From positions 1-64,000 of the forward strand of contig CANGYY010000005.1 in the NCBI GenBank assembly GCA_947458585.1: a stretch of DNA of 64,000 bases, written 5' to 3'. A program made the translations under genes and the position numbers. The DNA is from Cyclobacteriaceae bacterium. Lineage in GTDB: Bacteria > Bacteroidota > Bacteroidia > Cytophagales > Cyclobacteriaceae. Positions 18,415-27,546 of this stretch are shown one piece after another (position 1 is the stretch's first letter; each line of letters starts with the position of its first letter). The notes under the pieces are model-generated. The model did no database searches, was not told where the DNA came from, and saw only the letters and a list, made by a program, of their open reading frames with translations.

Positions 18415-19300
18415 CACCAATGCCTTTCTGATTATCCTCACAGGAGCCTTGATTGCAATCTCTTGTGGGTTTTTGGGCGTATTTCTCTTGCTCCGTAAAA
18501 TGTCCATGACCGGTGATGCCATCTCCCATGCCGTACTTCCAGGCATTGTGATCGGCTTCTTTGTATCCGGAAGTCAGCGCAGTTTGGAAGTCATCATCGG
18601 AGCAGGCCTACTCGGCATCCTCTCTACATTGATGATTGATGCGCTACGCAAAAAAGCCAAAGTGCAGCTCGATGCTTCCATAGGTATCACCTTCACGCTC
18701 CTTTTTGCCATCGGCATCATCCTGATCAATCTTTTTGCCTACAAGGTAGACCTGGACCAGGAATGTGTACTTTATGGTGAAATAGCCTACCTGCCCATCG
18801 ACCTCTGGATCACCCCAAGTGGGATCAATCTAGGCCCCCGGATCACTTGGTTGGCTGGGCTTAACTTCTTTTTAGTCACTGGATTTGTCTACTTACTGTT
18901 TAAAGAATTGTCCCTGACCAGTTTTGACGAGCATTTTAGTTCCGCCATCGGCATTCCTGCCAAAGGCGTAAATCTGGCGCTGATGAGCATGGTGTCCTAC
19001 ACCACGGTCTCCAGTTTTGAATCTGTAGGAGCCATTTTGGTGGTGGCTTTGTTGGTGGTTCCACCATCCACCGCTTACCTCTGGACCAAGAGTTTGATCC
19101 CCCTACTTCGCCTCACTGCAGCCTTAGGAATTTTAATTGCCATTTTGGGATACTATCTTGCCTACTGGATCGACAGTTCCATCGCAGGCATGATGGTAGC
19201 CGTAGCCGGCGCCTTCTTCTTTGGCAGTGCCTTAATTAGAGGCAATTGGCCAATGGGTTTGCGCGGAACCTCCCGCTCTGCTCCTGCGTTTGAATCTTGA
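18404..19300 (+). CDS. Metal ABC transporter permease (second subunit)
   Basis: ABC-3 family LLRKMSMTGDAISHAVLPGIVIGFF...; overlaps the preceding gene. Confidence 0.94.
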   Translation: MTLDTNAFLIILTGALIAISCGFLGVFLLLRKMSMTGDAISHAVLPGIVIGFFVSGSQRSLEVIIGAGLLGILSTLMIDALRKKAKVQLDASIGITFTLLFAIGIILINLFAYKVDLDQECVLYGEIAYLPIDLWITPSGINLGPRITWLAGLNFFLVTGFVYLLFKELSLTSFDEHFSSAIGIPAKGVNLALMSMVSYTTVSSFESVGAILVVALLVVPPSTAYLWTKSLIPLLRLTAALGILIAILGYYLAYWIDSSIAGMMVAVAGAFFFGSALIRGNWPMGLRGTSRSAPAFES

Positions 19301-19766
19301 ACACATCCCTATGAAAGCATTTTCACTCGTTTTTCTCCTGGTTCTGCTGCATCTGAACCTGCAAGCCCAAGACCAAATCCAATGGATGAAGTTTGAGGAG
19401 GCCATCGCTGCCAATGAAAAGAATCCAAAAATGATCTTGGTAGACGTCTATACCGACTGGTGTGGCTGGTGCAAAAAGATGGATAAGGAGACCTTTACCG
19501 ATCCCAACGTGATAGCACATTTTCAGAAGAATTTTTATGCAGTGAAGCTTAATGCAGAAAATACGAATCGGAGCTTTCAATTTATGGGCAAAACCTTTAC
19601 CGAAGCCCAGATGGCCGCTGCCATGCGGGTCAATTCTTACCCCAATTTTGTAGTGATCGAGCCAAGTTTGCAAAATATCGCCCAGCTTCCAGGCTACAGG
19701 GATCCAGCAGCTTTCCTAGCTGGATTAGCAGATTTGATTGATAAAGCATTTAAAAAGACCCCATGA
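19290..19766 (+). CDS. Thioredoxin-family protein, exported
   Basis: Signal peptide; DVYTDWCGWCKKMDKETF. Confidence 0.88.
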   Translation: MNLEHIPMKAFSLVFLLVLLHLNLQAQDQIQWMKFEEAIAANEKNPKMILVDVYTDWCGWCKKMDKETFTDPNVIAHFQKNFYAVKLNAENTNRSFQFMGKTFTEAQMAAAMRVNSYPNFVVIEPSLQNIAQLPGYRDPAAFLAGLADLIDKAFKKTP

Positions 19767-21145
19767 GTTTCACCCTTTCGGAGCGAGACGATACCATTAT
19801 TGCCTTAGCCACCCCACAGGGCGTAGGTGCTATAGCCGTGATTCGCATTTCAGGCAAAGATGCCATTCGTGTATGCAATGAGGTGTTTTTCGGAAAAAAT
19901 CTGGAGGAGCAACCCTCCCATACGATTCACTTGGGCACGATCCGCGATGGGGAAAAGATCATCGACGAAGTACTCGTATCCCTATTCAAAGGACCTCGAT
20001 CCTTTACCAAGGAAAATGTAGTGGAGATCTCCACACATGGCTCTTCCTACATTGTCAATCAGGTGCTGAAGCTATTTGTGCGCAAGGGTATTCGACTGGC
20101 CAAGCCTGGAGAATTTACGCAGCGTGCCTTCCTGAATGGGCAGTTTGACTTGGCTCAAGCAGAGGCTGTTGCCGACTTGATCCACTCCGACTCCGAGAGC
20201 AGCCACCAAGCCGCACTCAATCAGATGCGCGGTGGCTTCAGTTCCGAGATTCAGGAGCTCCGCAACCAGCTCATTCACTTTGCTTCGATGATTGAATTGG
20301 AACTCGACTTCTCTGAAGAAGATGTAGAGTTTGTCAGCCGAGAGGGACTTCGCCAACTCGTGGAACGTATTCTGCGGCTCGTGGAAGAATTGATTCTAAG
20401 TTTTGACCTGGGCAATGTCATCAAAAATGGCGTACCCACGGTAATTGCAGGAAAGCCCAATGCAGGCAAGTCTACCCTATTGAATGCGCTACTCAATGAA
20501 GAAAAGGCCATCGTCTCCGATATTGCGGGCACGACGCGAGACTTTATTGAAGACGAACTTAGTTTGGGTGGAGTGATCTTCCGATTTATCGATACCGCTG
20601 GCCTTCGGGAAACCAGCGACACCATCGAGGCCATTGGGGTAAGCCGCACACAGGAAAAGATGCGGACCGCCTCCCTAATTCTGTACCTATTTGACTTGAG
20701 CGCTACCGACCTGGTGGAAGTACATCAGGATCTAAATAAATTAGATAACCTGGGGGTCCCTTACCTTAAAGTGGGAAATAAGCTGGATGCAGCTAAAAAG
20801 AATATTGTTAAGGAATTACAGCATAAACATCCCGACATGTTGTTTATTTCGGCGGGGAATAAGGAGAACTTGGAATTGCTGAAGGTGCGCATCCTAGAGC
20901 TAGTCAATTTGGATAAGTTCCGCACCGGAAATACCGTCGTGACCAACGTGCGTCACTACGACAGTTTGATCAAGACTCGTGAGTCCTTATTGGAAGTACT
21001 GGGAGGCTTGGATCAATTGGTGACCAACGATTTTTTAGCGATGGATATTCGCCGTGCACTGCACTACCTGGGTGAGATCACCGGGGAAGTAACCACAGAC
21101 GATTTGCTGGCCAATATTTTCAGTAAGTTCTGTATCGGGAAGTAG
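19763..21145 (+). CDS. mnmE: tRNA modification GTPase MnmE
   Basis: TIIALATPQGVGAIAVIRISG, GKPNAGKSTLLNALL, C-terminal FCIGK. Confidence 0.98.
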   Translation: MSFTLSERDDTIIALATPQGVGAIAVIRISGKDAIRVCNEVFFGKNLEEQPSHTIHLGTIRDGEKIIDEVLVSLFKGPRSFTKENVVEISTHGSSYIVNQVLKLFVRKGIRLAKPGEFTQRAFLNGQFDLAQAEAVADLIHSDSESSHQAALNQMRGGFSSEIQELRNQLIHFASMIELELDFSEEDVEFVSREGLRQLVERILRLVEELILSFDLGNVIKNGVPTVIAGKPNAGKSTLLNALLNEEKAIVSDIAGTTRDFIEDELSLGGVIFRFIDTAGLRETSDTIEAIGVSRTQEKMRTASLILYLFDLSATDLVEVHQDLNKLDNLGVPYLKVGNKLDAAKKNIVKELQHKHPDMLFISAGNKENLELLKVRILELVNLDKFRTGNTVVTNVRHYDSLIKTRESLLEVLGGLDQLVTNDFLAMDIRRALHYLGEITGEVTTDDLLANIFSKFCIGK

Positions 21146-21155
21146 AGTCCTTTTA

Positions 21156-21941
21156 TTAAGTGTCCCAAGCAAGAACCTCTTGATTAATGTAGGTATTCCC
21201 ATAATATTCATTTGGTCGGATTTCCTTATGTTTTTCAAAATCAATATAAGGTTGGTAACAAAATGGGCATCTCAAGGGATTGTAGTATTTAAATTCACCT
21301 TGATTATTTGATGGTTTTGGTAATTTAGATTCTAATTCTCTCAATACAATATCATTGTCAGGACTTGATAATTGATTAGGTAAATTTTCGATTGATTCGT
21401 AGCGTACAACCAAAGTCTCGCTACTATCACTTGAGTAAAAATATTGGACCTTAGCAAAACCTGCATGAAAGTGTTGAATGGTAAAACTACGTTGACAAGT
21501 ATCACAAATACATATGGTTCTTACTCCACTTGGAGTAACTGTACCACTAAAATGGAGTCCCCTTTCGAATAAGCCCTTACCCTCTAAAGCTTTATTAAAT
21601 TCTTTTTTATTAGACAGGAAAAAAGGTTGAATTCTTACAGCCTCATAGTCTTTATCTTTCCAATCTGGAAATTCGGTCGAACTTTTGGAAATAATACCAT
21701 CTATCATTACTCCGCTATTTGGTAATACTCTAATACTACAGTGTAAATATTGATTTGTTAAATCCGGATTTCCCTTTAGTGTTTCTATCCTAATTGTAAG
21801 CACAATAGTATTGTCCTCAAGAATATTTAAGACCGGAGATGGCTCCAAAAATTTTATTACCGTTCTTAATTCTTCGGGTTTTTCAAAATTTTCTTCTTGA
21901 TTATTTATATTTATATTATTTTCTACACAATTGATTCTCAT
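21156..21941 (-). CDS. Hypothetical protein with two CxxC motifs; possible partner of the upstream DUF4157 protein
   Basis: 261-aa AT-rich ORF with CICDTCQRSF and CPFCYQPY; lies downstream of the DUF4157 gene in the same orientation. Confidence 0.6.
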   Translation of the reverse strand: MRINCVENNININNQEENFEKPEELRTVIKFLEPSPVLNILEDNTIVLTIRIETLKGNPDLTNQYLHCSIRVLPNSGVMIDGIISKSSTEFPDWKDKDYEAVRIQPFFLSNKKEFNKALEGKGLFERGLHFSGTVTPSGVRTICICDTCQRSFTIQHFHAGFAKVQYFYSSDSSETLVVRYESIENLPNQLSSPDNDIVLRELESKLPKPSNNQGEFKYYNPLRCPFCYQPYIDFEKHKEIRPNEYYGNTYINQEVLAWDT

Positions 21942-21994
21942 TTTTTTAGTAAAATTTGATTAAAAAAGTTGTGCACAAAGTGACTGCTTAAGAA

Positions 21995-23638
21995 TTATAC
22001 TTTTTTCGTTGGCTTATCAAATTCGTCCATTGTCATGGTTTTTACCGGCCCGTCTTCAAATATTTGATCTGGGGTATTAGCATAGACAACAGTTTCATTT
22101 GTTATTTTCCCTTTAGGGATTAGGGATTTCATCAAACTCTCTCTTGGGATTGCTTGAACTACAGCCTCAGTCATTCCACCTAAGGTGAAACCACCTGCAA
22201 CCCATTCATTTACTAATGCTCCAGTTTCATTACCTGTAGCCATTGAAAGAAAAGGTTTATTATTTTCTAAATTAAGATCGAGAGGCTTTGGTATCCTCCA
22301 TCTAACCATCTCTTTATTAGGGTTCCAGAGAGTTCGGGACCAATAACACTTCCCTATACCCAATTCATTCTCTAAAGTTATAATTCCTTCACCATTCATA
22401 GCTTTTTGATGAAGAGCCTCTGCTTCTGCAATTGGAGTTACAAAATTAGCATCCACCCCCCATCCTTTAAATTTTGGATCTTCAAGATCTCCTCTTATTT
22501 TCGCGCTTGTTTCTGGATCAATAAAAGCATGAGCTCCTTCTGCAAATTTTCCTAAATGCTTCGCTATTGCATCTTCGGTAAAAATATCCTCAGGCCTTGG
22601 GATCTTGGCTTTTGCTGCGACTACTTTTGCTAGATCTTCCTCACTTAAACTATCAATGAACCATTTATCCCAAGGATTAGCTGCCCTTGGTTTTGTGGCG
22701 GGACCTTCAGTACGGACTCCATCAACCTTTTCTGGCATATCTTGAACTATAGTTTCACCAAATAAACGAGCTTTCGCTGTAGTAATCTGCGCTTTGGTTA
22801 ATCCAGTCTTTTTTTGTATTTCCCCAATAGGCTCATCCTGGCAATCCCTTACCATCGCTATATGCTCTGGGGTTACATTATTTTCTTTTGCAATTGCTTT
22901 TCCCTCATCGGAAAGTTGAACAGGTTGAGTTTTAGAAAATTGAAGTAAACTACCTTGTGTAAACTTTCCTTGCAAAACCTCTTGCCCTTTCTGTTGTACT
23001 ACTCCTACTTCACTTCCTTTTTCTGTCGTTTTTCCAACTGAATTTGCTTTTTGTCCCAAAACATCCGCTTCTTTTTCTAAGCCACTGTCGTCATTGATGT
23101 TGACTTTATCTTTCAGCTGCACGGTAGGCTTTACACGCCCTTCTTTTTGTTGGACTACATGCCCTAGCTCGTGCGGGAGGTGCTTTTCTTGACCTGGTCC
23201 CAAATGAATATCCGTGCCTTGGGCATAAGCATGGGCTTGGAGTTGGGCTGGCTTGTCGGAGTTGCGATGCACCTTAACATCGTTGAGTGACAATCCTGAA
23301 ATGGATTCCATACCTGATTTTAAGCCATCAGGTAGGCCAGTTTTATTTTCTTCCCGCTGGACAACAGTCTGTTGCGCAGAAGACATTTGGGAATTACTCC
23401 TTGCTTGCAATTGAGCGATGCGCGAAGAACTAGAAATTTGGGCAGATTTGGATTGAAGTTGTGTGATGCGACTTCTTGAACCTTGATCGTCTGCTGCTGC
23501 TTGAAGTTGTACAAGTTGAAAAGTGCTGGCTCTGGAATCTACATACTCCATCTCCCCAAGGCTGCTTGCTTCCTTAGGTTTTTGAACCGGAGTGGCTGTT
23601 TTATTTTTTTGTTCTATTGGAGCCTTAAAATCGCCCAT
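21995..23638 (-). CDS. DUF4157 (eCIS-core) domain protein, putative polymorphic toxin/eCIS cargo
   Basis: SGMESISGLSLNDVKVHRNSDKPAQLQAHAYAQGTDIHLGPGQEKHLPHELGHVVQQKEGRV... with HELGH; distinct C-terminal region of about 240 aa. Confidence 0.85.
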   Translation of the reverse strand: MGDFKAPIEQKNKTATPVQKPKEASSLGEMEYVDSRASTFQLVQLQAAADDQGSRSRITQLQSKSAQISSSSRIAQLQARSNSQMSSAQQTVVQREENKTGLPDGLKSGMESISGLSLNDVKVHRNSDKPAQLQAHAYAQGTDIHLGPGQEKHLPHELGHVVQQKEGRVKPTVQLKDKVNINDDSGLEKEADVLGQKANSVGKTTEKGSEVGVVQQKGQEVLQGKFTQGSLLQFSKTQPVQLSDEGKAIAKENNVTPEHIAMVRDCQDEPIGEIQKKTGLTKAQITTAKARLFGETIVQDMPEKVDGVRTEGPATKPRAANPWDKWFIDSLSEEDLAKVVAAKAKIPRPEDIFTEDAIAKHLGKFAEGAHAFIDPETSAKIRGDLEDPKFKGWGVDANFVTPIAEAEALHQKAMNGEGIITLENELGIGKCYWSRTLWNPNKEMVRWRIPKPLDLNLENNKPFLSMATGNETGALVNEWVAGGFTLGGMTEAVVQAIPRESLMKSLIPKGKITNETVVYANTPDQIFEDGPVKTMTMDEFDKPTKKV

Positions 23639-23828
23639 TTACCAAAGGAAATGAAGGAAGAGAATTTTGAGATATTTCCCCAAACCCCTAAAAGGTAGGA
23701 GTTTATACTTCTTTAAAAAAGTATTTTAGAAAATTACATTTAAAAAAATACAAATTCAACATAGGTTAGTCAGTCAGGATAACGTTGACCTTGCCGCCGC
23801 ATCGGAGGGATTTTTTTCTCGCTCAAAA

Positions 23829-23847
23829 CCTGCCTTCCGCAGGCAGG
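23829..23847. repeat. CCTGCCT..AGGCAGG palindromic repeat
   Basis: CCTGCCTTCCGCAGGCAGG, 18/19 identical to 1734-1752. Confidence 0.75.
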
Positions 23848-23875
23848 CCACAGTCATACTTTTGAAAGTACTTTG

Positions 23876-23896
23876 TACTTACTACTTACTACTTCC
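23876..23896 (-). repeat. Heptamer array immediately 3' of the TonB-domain gene
   Basis: TACTTAC TACTTAC TACTTCC on + strand, begins about 3 nt after the minus-strand stop codon. Confidence 0.65.
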
Positions 23897-23899
23897 TCC

Positions 23900-25207
23900 T
23901 CACCCCAACCTAAAAGACAAAGGAAGCGTCATGCGTGTGCGAACGACCTTTCCTTTGATCATTCCCGGAGACCATCTAGGAGAAATCTTGAAGACCCGAA
24001 GTGCCTCCTCATCACATCCTCCGCCGATGCCTCGTACCAACTTCACCTCTGTAACGGTGCCGTCGGTATTGACTACAAAGGACACCATTACAGTGCCTTG
24101 TATTCCTTTCATTCTCGCTGACGTGGGGTAAGTGAGGTTTTCAGATAGGTGGCGCTGCCAAGCCGGTAAGCCGCCAATCGGAGTTGGTGGCGTATCTTGA
24201 TCATCAAAAAATGCTGTATTTTCTTGGCTTGGCTCTTGCCCCTCCGTAGGCGGGAGAAGTGCTACTGGCCTAAACTCTGGATTACTGCTATTCCCGCTAG
24301 GAACAGGTTCCCCCAACTTGAAGGTAAGCGGCAAACGCATGCGCGTACGAACAGCCTTACCCTCCCGCATGCCCGGTGTCCATTTTGGAGAGCCTTTGAC
24401 GATCCGGATCGCTTCCTCGTCGCAACCTCCTCCAATAGATCGTAAGATTTCAAAATCTGATACCGTACCATCTGTATTCACCACAAAGGCAACGATGACA
24501 GTTCCTTCTATGCCCTTCCGGCGGGCATTCGTCGGGTACAATAGGTTTTGAGACAGGTAATTACTCCATCCCTGCATCCCGCCAGCAGGAATTGGGGCTA
24601 CTTCTACCACATCGTACACTTCATTCGAGGAGCCACTACCGTTGGAAGTTGAATTGGATGCACTCGACTGATTAGTGGATGTGGTCCCACTAAACAATTG
24701 TTCCACTGTTTTTGCTTGGCTTTTAAGATCTTCGTTAAAAATCAAAATCTCTGGATTGGTCACCTCGCTACCAGCATACTCCACGAGTTGAACGATTTGA
24801 TTCCCCTCTCGGTATTCCTTGATCACCTTGTCTTGTTCAACGAGCAACTTCCGGTTGAGCTGGCCAAACTCCTGAAGCAAGAGGTTTTGAAAGCAATCCT
24901 CCGACAGCTCGAGGTGAATGATGTTGCCATAACTTCCAGCACTGTAGACCGTTATCCTTTCGCTCCCATTCTTGGTGAATACCGACTTTTTAAAACCAAA
25001 GTCAGAGGTGGTTTCGGCAACCGAACTTTGGACTGAACTCTCCCAGCCCTCCGATTTTAATAAGGTTTGGATGTCCACCAAAGCCGAACTTTGCATCCGA
25101 TACAATTGATCTCTTAAAAAACAACTTGCTTCAGCTGTGAGTAACATGAAGAAAAATAGCACGAGGGTTAAAGCACTTTTGATTGAAGAAAAAAACATGC
25201 TGTTCAT
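23900..25207 (-). CDS. Protein with two tandem TonB C-terminal domains
   Basis: Two homologous modules: YPTNARRKGIEGTVIVAFVVNTDGTVSDFEILRSIGGGCDEEA and YPTSARMKGIQGTVMVSFVVNTDGTVTEVKLVRGIGGGCDEEA. Confidence 0.88.
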   Translation of the reverse strand: MNSMFFSSIKSALTLVLFFFMLLTAEASCFLRDQLYRMQSSALVDIQTLLKSEGWESSVQSSVAETTSDFGFKKSVFTKNGSERITVYSAGSYGNIIHLELSEDCFQNLLLQEFGQLNRKLLVEQDKVIKEYREGNQIVQLVEYAGSEVTNPEILIFNEDLKSQAKTVEQLFSGTTSTNQSSASNSTSNGSGSSNEVYDVVEVAPIPAGGMQGWSNYLSQNLLYPTNARRKGIEGTVIVAFVVNTDGTVSDFEILRSIGGGCDEEAIRIVKGSPKWTPGMREGKAVRTRMRLPLTFKLGEPVPSGNSSNPEFRPVALLPPTEGQEPSQENTAFFDDQDTPPTPIGGLPAWQRHLSENLTYPTSARMKGIQGTVMVSFVVNTDGTVTEVKLVRGIGGGCDEEALRVFKISPRWSPGMIKGKVVRTRMTLPLSFRLG

Positions 25208-25285
25208 GATTATTTAGTTACACACTAACCTAAAACTAAAATAGAAGAAATAAAAATGAAAGGAAGCCTAGCCTCCCTTTTCAAA

Positions 25286-25876
25286 TCACCTATTGAAATT
25301 AAGTACAGCAACAACATCCCATTTTTTATGAGGCTGTAGAGATACACCAACCTTTGTGTACGCTTTATCCAAACAGATAAGGCGATGACCCAAACTCGGA
25401 ACATCATCATCAATCAATAATTGCATCGCGATGTCTCTACCCGTATCCATCCCATAGGAACAGCATTCAGCATCATAATCTGCTTTGCAGGTCTTTCTTG
25501 AATGCCCGATGGTACCCGCTTCTCCTTGCTCTTTTGCAAAACATTTGGCCCCTGTGTAGGTATCCAGATCAAAATAAAGGGCATTCACGGGTTGCATGGT
25601 ACTCAATAACTTCATTAAAGATTCACGGTAGGTAGAATTCTTTAGGTAATTCTCATATTTTTCTGATCCATAGTAATTCACAACCTCATACTTTAAAAAG
25701 TCCTTTGGATACAACCTGCAAAGGTTAATGTACAAAATCGTTTCTTTTTCAACGGGGGTTAGGGTAGCAATATCCCTTGCTGTATTTGCCTTTTCCAGCT
25801 GAGCGCTAGTCCAGGTTTGGGCACTAACAAATGAGAAATTTGTAATGAATACGAACAGCAATAACATCCGAGTCAT
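25286..25876 (-). CDS. Exported CAP/SCP-like domain protein
   Basis: Signal peptide; EKETILYINLCRLYPKDFLKYEV... and GHSRKTC...GMDTGRDIAMQLLIDDDVPSLGHRLICLDKAYTKVGVS, CAP-like. Confidence 0.65.
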   Translation of the reverse strand: MTRMLLLFVFITNFSFVSAQTWTSAQLEKANTARDIATLTPVEKETILYINLCRLYPKDFLKYEVVNYYGSEKYENYLKNSTYRESLMKLLSTMQPVNALYFDLDTYTGAKCFAKEQGEAGTIGHSRKTCKADYDAECCSYGMDTGRDIAMQLLIDDDVPSLGHRLICLDKAYTKVGVSLQPHKKWDVVAVLNFNR

Positions 25877-26067
25877 AGGTATCTAGTTTGAAGGTTCAAC
25901 ATTTAAATTGTTAAGGCTCTGTCTTGTTTTTTTGAGTTGCTGACAAACACTTTTTAAACTACTTCCCTTTCAACGAAAAAAATCTTGAATTCTTATATTA
26001 TCTCAACCCATCCGTCACGGCGGAGACCTGTCACGTAGAATTTTGGGTTCCTACCCTGTATAATTAT

Positions 26068-26230
26068 GGGGATTTTTTTCTCTCGCAAAGTCGCCAAGAC
26101 GCAAAGGAAGGTAATATCGCCTCTTGCCTGCCCGCCACAGCGGGATCTTTGCGTCCTGTCTGCCAGCAGGCAGGTTTTGCGCGTGTTCTTCTTTTTCTTC
26201 ACGCACAAAGCCTGCCTATAAAAGGAAGGC
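26068..26230. repeat. Composite CGCAAAG foldback / GC-palindrome intergenic element
   Basis: CTCGCAAAGTCGCCAAGACGCAAAG; GACGCAAAG (26098-26106) inverted at 26147-26155; CCTGTCTGCCAGCAGGCAGG at 26155-26174. Confidence 0.65.
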
Positions 26231-26232
26231 TA

Positions 26233-27357
26233 CTATTTTGTCTTTGCCAAATCACCACTTAGTATGGTCGTGAACTTGATTTTTTTTCGTAAAAAATAGC
26301 TTTCAAAATAGCGGTACGACAAATGGCTGATACCAGTAGTCAGGATTAAAATCAGCCCCAACGTCAAGGAATAGCCCATCCAAGTAGGCAAAGCCTTCAT
26401 GTCCACGATTGCGGGCAATCCCTTCAAGACCAGCACCACCGCAAACAAGTGGTACACATACAACCCATAGGACAGTTTACCCAAATAGGCAAACAGGCCA
26501 TTCTCCAATGAAATCAAAGTCCTTGGATTGGTGGCAATATTCAAGATCAGCCCACAGACCACCAGGGAAATCAACTCGTCCTGCAGCCAAGCCAAGGAAT
26601 GGTAGGGAATCCAATCCATGCCCATACACACAAAGAGAACCCACAAACCAACTTGCACCCCTCGACGATAAAGAAATTGGATGATCGCTTTTTGGCGAAA
26701 AACGAGGTAGGCCCCTATCCCACCAATAATCATGGCCGAGAAGCGGGTGCGGATGACGAGCAGTTCAAAGGATCGATCTAGGCTTCCCGAATAAAATTTG
26801 AGGGCCAGGTACCCAGCCAGCAGAAGGAGCATGATCCAGAGCAGGTATCGCTTGATCCGGACTACATGCGGCCAGATAAGGTAAAACTGTTCTTCCACCG
26901 CCACGGACCAGAGTACATTGGCAAAGGGAACCGTAGGTAAATACACAAAAGCCACATTGGCCGCCAGGCCCACAAACAACAGTAGTCGGTTCAGGGAATC
27001 TCCCATGTCACTGGAATAAATGGGCACCTGAAAGAAATTCAAGTGGGGAATCACAAAAAAGCCCAGCACCAAAATCAGGTAGTAGAGCGGCCATATCCGC
27101 AAAATCCGCCGCAAATAGAAGTGTCGGATACGAATCGGGGCTTCCTGCTGCTCTTCGAGGAGCAGGTAAGTGATCAAAAATCCACTCAACACAAAGAAGA
27201 TACTCACGCCAAAGGCACCCAAGTAGGCACTGTAGGAATTGGCCCAGAGCGTGGGGTAGCCGAGGTAACTTTTAAACAGTTCCGTATGGTCGACAATCAC
27301 CAAGAGTGCCGCGATAAAGCGCACCCCATTCAAGCCCGGAAATTCGATTTTTTTCAT
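26233..27357 (-). CDS. Acyltransferase family 3 membrane protein
   Basis: LNGVRFIAALLVIVDHTELF..., multiple TMs, VLWSVAVEEQFYLIWP. Confidence 0.92.
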   Translation of the reverse strand: MKKIEFPGLNGVRFIAALLVIVDHTELFKSYLGYPTLWANSYSAYLGAFGVSIFFVLSGFLITYLLLEEQQEAPIRIRHFYLRRILRIWPLYYLILVLGFFVIPHLNFFQVPIYSSDMGDSLNRLLLFVGLAANVAFVYLPTVPFANVLWSVAVEEQFYLIWPHVVRIKRYLLWIMLLLLAGYLALKFYSGSLDRSFELLVIRTRFSAMIIGGIGAYLVFRQKAIIQFLYRRGVQVGLWVLFVCMGMDWIPYHSLAWLQDELISLVVCGLILNIATNPRTLISLENGLFAYLGKLSYGLYVYHLFAVVLVLKGLPAIVDMKALPTWMGYSLTLGLILILTTGISHLSYRYFESYFLRKKIKFTTILSGDLAKTK

Positions 27358-27546
27358 TTTGCAGTTCAAAATTAAGCGATTCAGGCTTTTAATTCATTTA
27401 TCTGAAAAATGAAAGTTGTACCAGAACACGACTAGTAACCTAATTCTACTTCCGCGATTCTTTCTGTAAGCAATAAACTCAACTACAAAAAAACTTGATT
27501 TCAATTTAATAGCTCCGTATTTTCAAAGACATAAAAGCCCATCCCC

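Noticed and set aside
21995-23638. Reading HELGH in the DUF4157 protein as proof of an active metalloprotease
   Set aside because: The motif belongs to the DUF4157 core itself; catalytic activity cannot be inferred from it alone.
25993-26208. 71-aa minus-strand ORF
   Set aside because: Lies across the palindromic/CGCAAAG repeat element; translation is low-complexity and repeat-derived.
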